Assembly (NCBI RefSeq): GCF_005280195.1
Contig: NZ_SZPR01000023.1
Location: 91,363 to 155,362, forward strand
Direction of reading: 5' to 3'
Origin: Streptomyces galbus
Lineage (GTDB): Bacteria > Actinomycetota > Actinomycetes > Streptomycetales > Streptomycetaceae
DNA: 64,000 bases
Below the pieces are notes generated by a model. That model was not told the origin of the DNA, searched no databases, and saw only the letters and a program-made list of their open reading frames with translations. A program made the position numbers and the translations under genes. This document shows, in pieces, positions 46,884-56,135 of this stretch. How positions within the stretch are numbered: position 1 is the stretch's first letter; every line of letters begins with the position of its first letter.

Positions 46884-47276
46884 TCAGCGTGCGGCGAACG
46901 GCTCGTCCGACGGCACGATCTCGCGGCCGAGGGGGAACAGCGAGACCGAGATCAGCTTGAAGTTGGCCACGCCGAAGGGGATGCCGATGATCGTGAGGCA
47001 CAACAGCAGCCCGGTGACGATGTGGCCGATCGCCAGCCACCAGCCGGCGAGGACGAGCCAGAGCACGTTGCCGATGCAGGACGGGGCGCCGGCGTCGCGC
47101 CGTTCGACCGTGGTGTAGCCGAACGGCCAGAGGGCGTAGACGCCGATGCGGAACGCGGCGATGCCGAACGGGATGCCGATGATGGTGATGCAGAGGATCA
47201 GGCCCGCCGCCAGGTAGGCGAGGAACAGCCAGAAGCCGCTGAGGACGAGCCAAATGACGTTCAGGATGGTTCTCAC
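46884..47276 (-). CDS. YccF-domain membrane protein
   Basis: 130 residues. Two copies of the YccF motif: LVLSGFWLFLAYLAAGLILC with TIIGIPFGIAAFRIG, and LVLAGWWLAIGHIVTGLLLC with TIIGIPFGVANFKL. Four membrane segments. The GTG at 47276 overlaps the htpX stop (GTGA), implying coupled expression. Function of YccF proteins is unknown. Confidence 0.88.
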   Translation of the reverse strand: MRTILNVIWLVLSGFWLFLAYLAAGLILCITIIGIPFGIAAFRIGVYALWPFGYTTVERRDAGAPSCIGNVLWLVLAGWWLAIGHIVTGLLLCLTIIGIPFGVANFKLISVSLFPLGREIVPSDEPFAAR

Positions 47277-48133
47277 GGGTGACCTGCCATCTTCTCGAGG
47301 CGGGCGATACGTTCCGCCATCGGAGGGTGCGTCGAGAACATCTTCGACAGTCCCTGCCCCGGGCGGAACGGGTTCGCGATCATCATGTGGCTGGCGGTCT
47401 CGATGCGGGGCTCCGGGGGCAGCGGGAGCTGCTTGGTGCCCGTCTCGAGCTTGCGCAGGGCCCCGGCGAGCGCCAGCGGGTCGCCGGTGAGCCGGGCGCC
47501 GGACGCGTCCGCCTCGTACTCCCGGGAGCGGCTGATGGCGAGCTGGATGAGGCTCGCCGCCAGCGGTCCAAGGATCATGATCAGGAGCATGCCGAGGATG
47601 CCGGGGCCGTCGTCGTCGTCCGAGCGGCCGACGGGGATGAGCCAGGCGAAGTTCACCAGGAACATGATCACGGAGGCCAGTGCGCCGGCGACGGACGAGA
47701 TGAGGATGTCGCGGTTGTAGACGTGGCTGAGCTCGTGGCCGATCACCCCGCGCAGCTCGCGCTCGTCGAGGATGCGCAGGATGCCCTCCGTGCAGCACAC
47801 GGCGGCGTTGCGCGGGTTGCGGCCGGTCGCGAAGGCGTTGGGTGCCTCGGTCGGCGAGATGTACAGGCGGGGCATCGGCTGGCGGGCCTGGGTGGAGAGC
47901 TCGCGCACCATGCGGTACAGCCCCGGTGCCTCGAACTCGCTCACCGGGCGGGCCCGCATGGCGCGCAGGGCCATCTTGTCGCTGTTCCAGTACGCGTACG
48001 CGTTGGTGCCGAGCGCGACGACGACCGCGACGATCAGTCCCGTGCGGCCGAAGAAGCCGCCGATGACGATGATGAGCGCCGACAGCCCCCCGAGGAGAAC
48101 TGCGGTCCTGAGCCCGTTGTGCCGGCGGTGCAC
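47273..48133 (-). CDS. htpX: HtpX-family zinc metalloprotease
   Basis: Membrane protease of the M48 family for quality control of damaged membrane proteins. 286 residues with N-terminal membrane helices (LRTAVLLGGLSALIIVIGGF), zinc site HELSH in GVIGHELSHVYNRD, third ligand Glu in SREYEADASGARL, and STHPPMAERIARLE at the end. The GTG at 48133 has TTGGAGGG 8 nt upstream; a frame reaching 48202 is possible but less likely. Followed by the coupled yccF gene. Confidence 0.93.
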   Translation of the reverse strand: MHRRHNGLRTAVLLGGLSALIIVIGGFFGRTGLIVAVVVALGTNAYAYWNSDKMALRAMRARPVSEFEAPGLYRMVRELSTQARQPMPRLYISPTEAPNAFATGRNPRNAAVCCTEGILRILDERELRGVIGHELSHVYNRDILISSVAGALASVIMFLVNFAWLIPVGRSDDDDGPGILGMLLIMILGPLAASLIQLAISRSREYEADASGARLTGDPLALAGALRKLETGTKQLPLPPEPRIETASHMMIANPFRPGQGLSKMFSTHPPMAERIARLEKMAGHP

Positions 48134-48330
48134 GGTACGCCCTCCAAGTCGTGCGGCAGGAGAACCCTTTGCTGGTCGATCTGCGGTCCTGTCTGGTGTC
48201 ACGTCCAGTGGACCCTCCCGTCATGGTCAACGCCAGGCGGAAGTCACGAGTTCCCTTGTACCCGGGCGGCCAGGGGTGAGCCGTCCGGGTGACGGCCCAC
48301 CGGCTCGCGGTCGTACGCGCCGGTCGGCGC

Positions 48331-49854
48331 TCAGAACAGCGTCGTGTCGGCGAAGCGCAGGACCAGCTGCGGCGCACCGGACAGGGCGATTCCGACGACC
48401 GCGGTCAGCGTGATCGCGGCGGTGAGCGGCGCGGGCACGCGGTGCTTCGCCGGCTCGCCCTCGGGGGCGCGGAACAGCAGGGCCGTCCACTGGAGGTAGT
48501 AGAACAGCGCGATCACGACGTTCGCGGCCATGACGACGGCGAGCCAGCCCAGGCCCGCGTCGACGGCGGCGGAGAACACGGTGACCTTCGCGAACAGGCC
48601 GATGATGCCCGGCGGGAGTCCGGCCAGGCACAGCAGGAAGAAGGCGAGGAGCAGCGCCGTGACGGGGTGGGACGCGTACAGGCCGCGGTAGTCGGCGACG
48701 CGGTTCTCGCGGGCGGTGCGGCCGACCAGCGCGGCCACCGCGAAGGCGCCGAGGTTCACGGCGGCGTACATGAGGGCGTACGCGAGCGTGGAGCCGACGG
48801 CGTGCTCGGCGTCGTCGGAGTAGGCGGCCGCGGCGATCGGCACCAGGAGGTAGCCGGCCTGGCCCACGGAGGACCAGGCGAGCAGGCGTACGGCGCTGTA
48901 CGCGCGCGTGGTGCGCTGGCGCAGCGCGCCGACGTTGCCGACGGTCATGGTGAGCGCGGCCAGGGCGGCGAGGGCGGGGCCCCAGACGTCGGCGTACGAC
49001 GGGAAGGCGACGACGGTCACGAGGATCAGGCCGGAGAAGCCGACCGCCTTGCCGACCACCGAGAGGTAGGCGGCGATCGGCAGCGGGGCGCCGACGTAGG
49101 TGTCCGGGACCCAGAAGTGGAAGGGCACGGCGGCCGTCTTGAAGGCGAAGCCGACGAGGGTGAGGACGACGCCGGTCTGCGCGAGGGTGTGCAGCTGTCC
49201 GTCGACGTGCTGGATGCGCTCGGCGACCTGGGTGAGGTACAGGGTGCCGGTCGTGGCGTACACGAAGCTGATGCCCAGGAGGCTGACGGCGGTCGCGGTG
49301 ACGGACGACAGGAAGAACTTCAGGGCCGCCTCGGAGGACCTGCGGTCGCCGTGCCGCAGGCCGACGAGGGCGAAGGCCGGCAGGGAGGCGACCTCGAGGG
49401 CGACGATCAGGGTGGCGAGGTCGCGGGAGGCGGGCAGGAGGGCGGCGCCGGCGGCGGAGGACAGCAGCAGGAACCAGAACTCGCCCTCGGGGAGCTGCTT
49501 GCGCGCGTCCTTCAGCGCGGTGACCGACAGCAGCGCGGCGAGGAGGGCTCCGCCGAGGACCAGGAACTGGATGACCAGGGTGAAGCGGTCGACGGTGTAG
49601 CTGCACACGTCGCGCGTGCCGGTGAGGCAGAAGGTGGAGCGGTCGCCGTCGAGGAGGGGCAGCAGCAGGGCCGCGGAGGCGGCCAGGCCGGCCACCGACA
49701 GCCAGCCGAGGAGCTGTTTCCTCGCCTCGGGCACGAACAGGTCGGCGACGAGGACGGCGAGGGCGACGACCGCCGCGAGCGTGGGTGGGGCGATCGCGAG
49801 CCAGTCGACCGACTGGACGAGGTTCTCGGCCAGCGGCTGGGCCAGGGAGCTCAT
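48331..49854 (-). CDS. nuoN: Complex I subunit NuoN (second cluster)
   Basis: Antiporter-like proton-pumping subunit of NADH-quinone oxidoreductase. 507 residues with about 14 spans. Typical segments: FKTAAVPFHFWVPDTYVGAP (with the conserved Lys) and GLPPGIIGLFAKVTVF. The ATG overlaps the nuoM stop (ATGA). Last gene of the operon. Confidence 0.95.
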   Translation of the reverse strand: MSSLAQPLAENLVQSVDWLAIAPPTLAAVVALAVLVADLFVPEARKQLLGWLSVAGLAASAALLLPLLDGDRSTFCLTGTRDVCSYTVDRFTLVIQFLVLGGALLAALLSVTALKDARKQLPEGEFWFLLLSSAAGAALLPASRDLATLIVALEVASLPAFALVGLRHGDRRSSEAALKFFLSSVTATAVSLLGISFVYATTGTLYLTQVAERIQHVDGQLHTLAQTGVVLTLVGFAFKTAAVPFHFWVPDTYVGAPLPIAAYLSVVGKAVGFSGLILVTVVAFPSYADVWGPALAALAALTMTVGNVGALRQRTTRAYSAVRLLAWSSVGQAGYLLVPIAAAAYSDDAEHAVGSTLAYALMYAAVNLGAFAVAALVGRTARENRVADYRGLYASHPVTALLLAFFLLCLAGLPPGIIGLFAKVTVFSAAVDAGLGWLAVVMAANVVIALFYYLQWTALLFRAPEGEPAKHRVPAPLTAAITLTAVVGIALSGAPQLVLRFADTTLF

Positions 49855-51425
49855 CGGGTACCTCCTGCGAGGAGCTGCTGCACGGCCGGGTCCGTCAGGC
49901 CGAGCAGGGTCCTGGGCCACAGTCCGGCGACGACGGTGAGGGCGACGAGGGGGGTCCAGGCGGCGAACTCGTAGGAGCGCACGTCGGTGAGGGCGGGCGC
50001 GTCCTGCGGTACGGCGCCCATGCAGACGCGGCGGACGACCACCAGCAGGTACGCGGCCGTCAGCAGCGTGCCGAAGGCGCCGATCGCGGTGAAGGTGAGG
50101 AAGGCGGGCCGGCTGAGGTCGGCGGCGGGGCGGAACGCGCCGAACAGGGCCAGCACCTCGCCCCAGAACCCAGCGAGGCCGGGCAGTCCGAGGGAGGCGA
50201 CGGCAGCGAAGGCGAGCAGGCCGCCCAGGCGGGGCGCCTTGCCGTACAGCGCGGCGCCGGTCCCTTCGGCGAGGGTGTCGAGGTCGGTCGTGCCGGTGCG
50301 GTCCTTCAGGGCGCCGACCAGGAAGAACAGCAGGCCGGTGATGAGGCCGTGGGCGATGTTGGCGAAGAGAGCGCCGTTCACTCCGGTCGGGGTCATGGTG
50401 GCGATGCCGAGGAGGACGAAGCCCATGTGGCCCACGGAGGAGTAGGCGATCAGGCGCTTGAGGTCGCCCTTGGCGCCCTGCTTGGCGAGGGCCAGGCAGG
50501 CCAGCGATCCGTAGATGATGCCGACGACGGCGAACGCGGCGAGGTACGGCGCGAAGGTGCGGAAGCCGTCGGGTGCGATGGGCAGCAGGATCCGGACGAA
50601 CCCGTACGTGCCCATCTTCAGCAGGACCCCCGCCAGCAGCACCGAGCCCACGGTCGGGGCGGCGGTGTGGGCGTCGGGAAGCCAGCTGTGCAGCGGCCAC
50701 ATCGGGGTCTTCACGGCGAGCCCGACGCCGATCGCCAGAACGGCGATGACCTGCACGGACGTGCTCAGCGACCGCCCGTTGTCAGTGGCGAGTGCCACCA
50801 TGTCGAACGTGCCCGCCCTCAGGCCGATGAGGAGCAGGCCGAGCAGCATGACCACCGAGCCGAGCAGCGTGTACAGGATGAACTTCCAGGCCGCCCCGGT
50901 CCGGCCCTCGCCGCCCCAGCGGGCGATGAGGAAGTACATCGGGACGAGGACCATCTCGAAGGCGAGGAAGAACAGCAGCAGGTCGAGGACGGCGAAGGTG
51001 GCGAGGGTGCCGGACTCCAAGACGAGCACCAGGGCCACGAAGCCCTTGGCGCTCGGGCCCGCGGGCATCTTGAAGTAGCTGTAGAGGGCGCTCAGGAAGG
51101 TCAGCAGCGCCGTGAGGACCACGAGGGGGAGGGAGATGCCGTCGATGCCGAGGTGGATGCGCACGTCGAGTGCGGGGATCCAGCTGATGTCCGTGCTCGC
51201 CTGGATCCTCGACGGGTGGTCGTGGTCGAAGCCGAGCGCCAGGACGACGGCGGCGGCGAGGACGGCGCCGGTGACGGTCACGCCGTGCCGGAGCACGGCC
51301 TGCTCGGGCGACTTCCCCTTCAGTCCGGGCGGGGCGGGCAGGAGGGCGGCGGCCGCGCCGAGGAGCGGGCCGACGACGACGAACGCCAGAAGGAACTGCA
51401 TCACGGACTCGTTGATATCGATCAC
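49851..51425 (-). CDS. nuoM: Complex I subunit NuoM (second cluster)
   Basis: 524 residues. Antiporter-like subunit with IHLGIDGISLPLVVLTALLT, KTPMWPLHSWLPDAHTAAPT (proton-path Lys and His), SSVGHMGFVLLGI and GLPGLAGFWGEVLALFGAF. GTG start at 51425, 6 nt after the nuoL stop; a later ATG in VMQFLL is possible. Confidence 0.95.
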   Translation of the reverse strand: MIDINESVMQFLLAFVVVGPLLGAAAALLPAPPGLKGKSPEQAVLRHGVTVTGAVLAAAVVLALGFDHDHPSRIQASTDISWIPALDVRIHLGIDGISLPLVVLTALLTFLSALYSYFKMPAGPSAKGFVALVLVLESGTLATFAVLDLLLFFLAFEMVLVPMYFLIARWGGEGRTGAAWKFILYTLLGSVVMLLGLLLIGLRAGTFDMVALATDNGRSLSTSVQVIAVLAIGVGLAVKTPMWPLHSWLPDAHTAAPTVGSVLLAGVLLKMGTYGFVRILLPIAPDGFRTFAPYLAAFAVVGIIYGSLACLALAKQGAKGDLKRLIAYSSVGHMGFVLLGIATMTPTGVNGALFANIAHGLITGLLFFLVGALKDRTGTTDLDTLAEGTGAALYGKAPRLGGLLAFAAVASLGLPGLAGFWGEVLALFGAFRPAADLSRPAFLTFTAIGAFGTLLTAAYLLVVVRRVCMGAVPQDAPALTDVRSYEFAAWTPLVALTVVAGLWPRTLLGLTDPAVQQLLAGGTR

Positions 51426-51431
51426 GCCTGC

Positions 51432-53426
51432 TCACGCTCCCGTGGCGACGAGGACGGCGGCGACCGCGAGGACGACGGTGCCGGCGAGCAGCGCGCTCAC
51501 ATAGGTCTGCACGTTGCCGGTCTGGGCGCGCCGTACGGCGGCGCCGAACCAGCGGGGTAGGACGCCCGCACCGCGCACGTAGGTCTCGACGACCTCCCGG
51601 TCCAGGAACCGCACCAGTGAGGCACCGGCCAGCACCGGCCGCACGAAGAGCGCCGTGTAGACGGCGTCCAGGTGGAAGCCGACGGCCGCGTGCCGGTGCA
51701 GCGGGCCGAGCAGCAGCCGTCCGGGATCGGCGGGGTCGGGCGCCGAGGCCACGTCGCCGTACGCGGGGGCGTGGGTGGCGATCGCCTCGGCCTCGACCTG
51801 GCCGGCGTCGCCCTCGGGGTGGGCGGCGACCGCGCCCAGCGGTACGCGCGCGGCCAGCCCGGTGAGGTGCCGCCAGGCCGCGTAGGTGACGAGGCCGCCG
51901 ATCAGGGCGATCCCGGTGCCGAGCACCGAGGTGGTCAGGGTCGGGGCGAGGTCGTCGCCGTCGAACCAGTCGGGCAGCGCCCGGTAGGCCAGTCCGCCCA
52001 GGGCGAGCGACGGTACGGCGAGCACCCACAGCACGACGGTCATCGTCAGCGGCTGACGGCCGTGGTCGGGGGCCTGCGCACCGTGCCCGCGGAACGCCAG
52101 CAGCCACAGGCGCGCCGCGTAGGCGGCGGTCAGGAAGGCGGTGACGAGGCCGGCGACGAGGACGATCCAGCCCGTCGCGGCGGGCACGTGCCCGGTGTGA
52201 CCGGCCGTGACGTGCTCGGCGGCGCCGAGGACGGACTCCTTGGAGAAGAAGCCGCTGAACGGCGGGATCGCGGCGAGCGCGAGGAGCGCCACGGTCATCG
52301 TCCAGTAGGCGTCCGGGACGCGGTCCCGCAGGCCGCTCATCCGGGACATCGCGGCCAGCGAGTTGGTGCCGGCGGCGTGGATGACCACGCCGGCCGCGAG
52401 GAACAGCAGCGCCTTGAAGGCGCCGTGGGACAGGAGGTGGAAGACGGCGGCACCGCGGTCGCCGACGGCGAGGGCACCGGTCATGTAGCCGAGCTGGCCG
52501 ATCGTCGAGTAGGCGAGGACGCGCTTGATGTCGTCCTGGGCCAGCGCGGCGAGCCCGGACCCGGTCATGGTGACCGCGGCCATGACGGCCATGACGACCA
52601 TCGCGGCGGCGGACGCCTCGAACACGGGGAGGAGCCGGGCGATGAAGTAGACACCGGCGGCGACCATGGTCGCGGCGTGGATCAGCGCGGAGACGGGGGT
52701 GGGGCCGGCCATCGCGTCGGGGAGCCAGGTGTGCAGCGGAAACTGCGCCGACTTGCCCGCCACCCCGGCCAGGAGCAGCAGCGCCACCACCGTCGGGTGG
52801 TCGAGGCCGCCGTGCGCGACGGTGTCGAGGACCCGGGTGACGCGGAACGATCCGGCGTCGGTGGCGAGGGCGAACAGGCCGATCAGGAAGGGCACGTCGC
52901 CGAGCTTGGTGACCAGGAAGGCCTTGAGGGAGGCGGCCCGGGCCTCGGGGGTCTCCCAGTAGTGGCCGACCAGGAAGTACGAGCAGATGCCCATGACCTC
53001 CCAGCCGATCAGCAGCACGATCAGGTCGCCGGAGTAGACGACCAGCAGCATCGCGGAGGTGAACAGCGACACGAGCGCGGCGTACGACGGGTAGCGGGGG
53101 TCGTCGCGCAGGTAGCCCGTGGAGTAGATCTGCACGCAGGAGGCGACCAGGCCGACCAGGACGGCGACCAGGGCGGCGAAGCCGTCGATGTGCAGGGCGA
53201 GGTCCACCGGCACCGAGCCCGTGGGGGTGAGTTCGGTGGCCGCGTCGACGGCGGCGTCCCCGCCCTGGCGCGCGGCGACCAGCACGGCCAGGACGAAGGC
53301 GGTGAGGGTCGGCAGGACGGCGAGCGGGCGCACGAATCCGGGGACGGTGCGGCCCAGGAGCAGGCCGGCGACGGCGCCCAGGAACGGCAGGAGGGGGACG
53401 AGGACGGCGAGGGTGGTCGTGGTCAC
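51432..53426 (-). CDS. nuoL: Complex I subunit NuoL (second cluster)
   Basis: 664 residues, the largest pumping subunit. LHIDGFAALVAVLVGLVASC, QFPLHTWLPDAMAGPTPVSA and AIPPFSGFFSKESVLGAAEH are family segments; the C-terminal lateral helix region is long. GTG start overlaps the nuoK stop. Confidence 0.95.
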   Translation of the reverse strand: MTTTTLAVLVPLLPFLGAVAGLLLGRTVPGFVRPLAVLPTLTAFVLAVLVAARQGGDAAVDAATELTPTGSVPVDLALHIDGFAALVAVLVGLVASCVQIYSTGYLRDDPRYPSYAALVSLFTSAMLLVVYSGDLIVLLIGWEVMGICSYFLVGHYWETPEARAASLKAFLVTKLGDVPFLIGLFALATDAGSFRVTRVLDTVAHGGLDHPTVVALLLLAGVAGKSAQFPLHTWLPDAMAGPTPVSALIHAATMVAAGVYFIARLLPVFEASAAAMVVMAVMAAVTMTGSGLAALAQDDIKRVLAYSTIGQLGYMTGALAVGDRGAAVFHLLSHGAFKALLFLAAGVVIHAAGTNSLAAMSRMSGLRDRVPDAYWTMTVALLALAAIPPFSGFFSKESVLGAAEHVTAGHTGHVPAATGWIVLVAGLVTAFLTAAYAARLWLLAFRGHGAQAPDHGRQPLTMTVVLWVLAVPSLALGGLAYRALPDWFDGDDLAPTLTTSVLGTGIALIGGLVTYAAWRHLTGLAARVPLGAVAAHPEGDAGQVEAEAIATHAPAYGDVASAPDPADPGRLLLGPLHRHAAVGFHLDAVYTALFVRPVLAGASLVRFLDREVVETYVRGAGVLPRWFGAAVRRAQTGNVQTYVSALLAGTVVLAVAAVLVATGA

Positions 53427-53800
53427 GCGCTGGCCTCAGCCTTCTCCGCCGCGGGGGCGTCGCCGTCGGGGCCGCTCTCGTGCCCTTCGGCGGTGTCGCG
53501 GAGCTTGTCGATGTCCGAGGTGCCGCGGTTGCGGTACACGGCGAGGACGATCGCCAGGCCGATGCCGATCTCGGCGGCCGCGATGGCGATGGTGAACAGG
53601 GTCAGGGCCTGGCCGGAGTGCAGGGTCTCCTCGGCGGTACGGCTGAGCCAGACGTCGAAGGCGACCAGGTTGAGGTTGACGGCGTTGAGCATCAGCTCGA
53701 CCGACATCAGGACCAGGATCGCGTTGCGACGGGCGAGGACGCCGTACACGCCGGTGCAGAAGAGGAGGGCGGACAGGACGGCGGGATAGGCGAGGTGCAT
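53423..53800 (-). CDS. nuoK: Complex I subunit NuoK (second cluster)
   Basis: 125 residues, three membrane helices. The conserved Glu in NAILVLMSVELMLNAVNLNL is present, as is LFTIAIAAAEIGIGLAIVLA with the second. The polar C-terminal ~28 residues (EGHESGPDGDAPAAEKAEA) are an addition beyond the usual ~100. ATGA overlap with nuoJ. Confidence 0.94.
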   Translation of the reverse strand: MHLAYPAVLSALLFCTGVYGVLARRNAILVLMSVELMLNAVNLNLVAFDVWLSRTAEETLHSGQALTLFTIAIAAAEIGIGLAIVLAVYRNRGTSDIDKLRDTAEGHESGPDGDAPAAEKAEASA

Positions 53801-54507
53801 CAGCGGGCGCCTTCCTGCTCGGTGGGGCGGTGTCCCCCGGACGAGTGATTCCGGGATTCCGGGACGACGGGGGAACCGTCGGCCGAGTCCCGGGAGTTCA
53901 CAGGGGGAGAGCTCTTCTCCGCCCTGGCCTTGCGGGACAGGACGATCGCGCCGACCAGGGCCGCGAGGAGGAGGACGGAGAGGGCCTCGAAGGGCAGGAC
54001 CCAGTGCTGGAAGAGGCTCGCTCCGGTGACCTCGGTGGAGCCGGCGGCCGGGCCGTCCAGGTCGATCCAGGTGGTGCGGAAGGCGTCGACGACCACCCAG
54101 ATCAGCGCGGCCGCCGCGGCGGCGGCGACCGTGAGGGCGGCCCAGCGGTTGCCGGAGTCGGCGTCCGGGGAGCGGCCGATGGGGGCCCTGGTGAGCATCA
54201 GACCGAACAGGAGGAGGACGACGACGGAACCCACGTAGATGAGGACCTGCACCCAGGCGATGAACTCGGCGGTGAGCAGGAGGTACTCGACGGCGAGCCC
54301 ACCGAGTGCGACCACCAGCCAGAGGGCGGCGTGCACGAGCTGCCTGGTGGTGACGGTGACGAGGGCCGCGCCGAAGGTGAGCAGTCCGACGAGGAGGAAG
54401 GCGATCTCCACGCCGGTCGGCGAGAGGAAGCCGTGTGCTGCGGCGGCCAGGGGCACACCGCTCGGACCGGGGTGGGCCGGCCCGGCCGCGGCGAGGGCGA
54501 AGGTCAT
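53800..54507 (-). CDS. nuoJ: Complex I subunit NuoJ (second cluster)
   Basis: 235 residues with five membrane spans; the conserved pi-bulge helix carries QVLIYVGSVVVLLLFGLML. The C-terminal ~40 residues are polar (SRDSADGSPVVPESRNHSSG). Overlaps nuoK and nuoI by 4 nt each. Confidence 0.93.
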   Translation of the reverse strand: MTFALAAAGPAHPGPSGVPLAAAAHGFLSPTGVEIAFLLVGLLTFGAALVTVTTRQLVHAALWLVVALGGLAVEYLLLTAEFIAWVQVLIYVGSVVVLLLFGLMLTRAPIGRSPDADSGNRWAALTVAAAAAAALIWVVVDAFRTTWIDLDGPAAGSTEVTGASLFQHWVLPFEALSVLLLAALVGAIVLSRKARAEKSSPPVNSRDSADGSPVVPESRNHSSGGHRPTEQEGAR

Positions 54508-55166
54508 TCCCGGCCCTCCTGCTTCGGCTGGGGCGCGGTGCCGGGCTGGTCGGTCTGCTGGGGCGAGTCGCCCTGGGCTCGGGTGGGCCCCTCGGCCGTG
54601 CGGGCCTGCTCGTCGGCGTGGGGTTCGGTGGCCGGCGGGGTCTGCTGGGCCGCGAGCTTCTCGGCGGTCTTGCGGGCGGCGGCGATCTCCTTCGGTTCCT
54701 CCGCACCCGGGTCGAGGGCCGGCGGCGCCGGGACGGTCCACATCCACTCGCGCAGCTTGTCGCGCTCGTGGGTGAGGTCGCGGATGTCGGTCTCGGCGTA
54801 CTCGAACTCCGGGGACCAGAACAGGGCGTCGAAAGGACAGACCTCGATGCAGATACCGCAGTACATGCACAGGGAGAAGTCGATGGCGAAGCGGTCCAGG
54901 ACGTTGCGGCTGCGTTCGCGGCCACCGGGCGTCGCCGCCGGGACCGTCTCCTTGTGGGAGTCGATGTAGATGCACCAGTCGGGGCACTCACGGGCGCACA
55001 GCATGCAGACCGTGCAGTTCTCCTCGAACAGCCCGATCACCCCACGGGTGCGGGGCGGGAGGTCGGGCTGGGCGTCCGGGTACTGCTCGGTGACCGTCTT
55101 CCTGGTCATCGTGCGGAGGGTGACGGCCAGGCCCTTGGCGAGGCCGGAGCCAGGGATGGGGGCCAT
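54504..55166 (-). CDS. nuoI: Complex I subunit NuoI, two-cluster ferredoxin (second cluster)
   Basis: 220 residues. Two CxxCxxCxxxC motifs, C51/C54/C57/C61 (ENCTVCMLCARECPDW) and C100/C103/C106/C110 (LCMYCGICIEVCPFDA), bind the N6a and N6b [4Fe-4S] clusters that pass electrons to NuoB. The last ~75 residues are an Ala/Gln/Pro tail (AAQQTPPATEPHADEQARTA). In an enzyme without NuoEFG this subunit is the natural entry point for reduced ferredoxin (inference). Confidence 0.95.
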   Translation of the reverse strand: MAPIPGSGLAKGLAVTLRTMTRKTVTEQYPDAQPDLPPRTRGVIGLFEENCTVCMLCARECPDWCIYIDSHKETVPAATPGGRERSRNVLDRFAIDFSLCMYCGICIEVCPFDALFWSPEFEYAETDIRDLTHERDKLREWMWTVPAPPALDPGAEEPKEIAAARKTAEKLAAQQTPPATEPHADEQARTAEGPTRAQGDSPQQTDQPGTAPQPKQEGRE

Positions 55167-56135
55167 TTAGGAGATCACCACCTTGACGATGCCGGTGAGG
55201 GCGATCTGAGCGAGGGAGAGGGGGACGAGGAGGGTCCAGGAGAACTTCTGGAGCTGGTCCTCGCGCAGGCGGGGATAAGTGACGCGCAGCCAGATCACGA
55301 CGAAGGCGAGGAGCGCGGTCTTCAGCAGGGTCCAGACCCAGCCGAGGCCGTCGGCACCCCAGGGGCCGTGCCAGCCGCCCAGGAAGAGGACGGTGGTCAG
55401 ACCGCACAGGACGACGATCCCGGCGTACTCGGCGAGGAGGAAGAGAGCGAAACGCAGGCCCGTGTACTCGGTGTAGGCACCGAAGATGATCTCCGAGTCG
55501 GCGACGGGCATGTCGAACGGCGGCCGCTGCAGCTCGGCGAGACCGGCGATGAAGAAGACCAGGGCACCGGTGATCTGCCACGGCAGCCACCACCACGCGA
55601 AGGCGTCGACGATGCCGGGCAGGGAGACCGTGCCGGCGGCCATCGCCACGGAGGCGGCGGCGAGCAGCATGGGCAGTTCGTAGGACAGGAGCTGGGCGGC
55701 GGTGCGCAGGCCGCCGAGGAGGGAGAACTTGTTGGCGGAGGCCCAGCCGGCCATCAGTGAGCCGAGGACGCCCACGCCCATCACGGCCAGGACGAAGAAC
55801 ACGCCCGCGTCCAGCACCTGGCCCACGGCGCCCTCGCCGGGGCCGATCGGGATGGCGAGCAGCACGAGGAGATAGGGCAGCAGGGCCACGGCGGGCGCCA
55901 GCTGGAAGATGCGGCGGTCCGCACCCGCCGGGACGACGTCCTCCTTCTGCGCGAACTTCACCCCGTCGGCGATGAGCTGGGCCCAGCCGTGGAAGCCGCC
56001 GGCGTACATCGGGCCGAGGCGGCCCTGCATGTGGGCCATCACCTTGTGCTCGGTCTGACCCACGATCAGGGGGAAGGTGAGGAAGACGACGAAGACGATC
56101 AGGAGTCGCAGGGCGACGTCGAGAGCGTCGTTCAC
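55167..56135 (-). CDS. nuoH: Complex I subunit NuoH (second cluster)
   Basis: 322 residues, eight membrane spans; forms the quinone chamber with NuoB and NuoD. AHMQGRLGPMYAGGFHGWAQ, FIAGLAELQRPPFDMPVADS and ADGVKFAQKEDVVPAGADRR are conserved. GTG start overlaps the NuoC stop (GTGA). Shorter at its C-terminus than many NuoH. Confidence 0.94.
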   Translation of the reverse strand: MNDALDVALRLLIVFVVFLTFPLIVGQTEHKVMAHMQGRLGPMYAGGFHGWAQLIADGVKFAQKEDVVPAGADRRIFQLAPAVALLPYLLVLLAIPIGPGEGAVGQVLDAGVFFVLAVMGVGVLGSLMAGWASANKFSLLGGLRTAAQLLSYELPMLLAAASVAMAAGTVSLPGIVDAFAWWWLPWQITGALVFFIAGLAELQRPPFDMPVADSEIIFGAYTEYTGLRFALFLLAEYAGIVVLCGLTTVLFLGGWHGPWGADGLGWVWTLLKTALLAFVVIWLRVTYPRLREDQLQKFSWTLLVPLSLAQIALTGIVKVVIS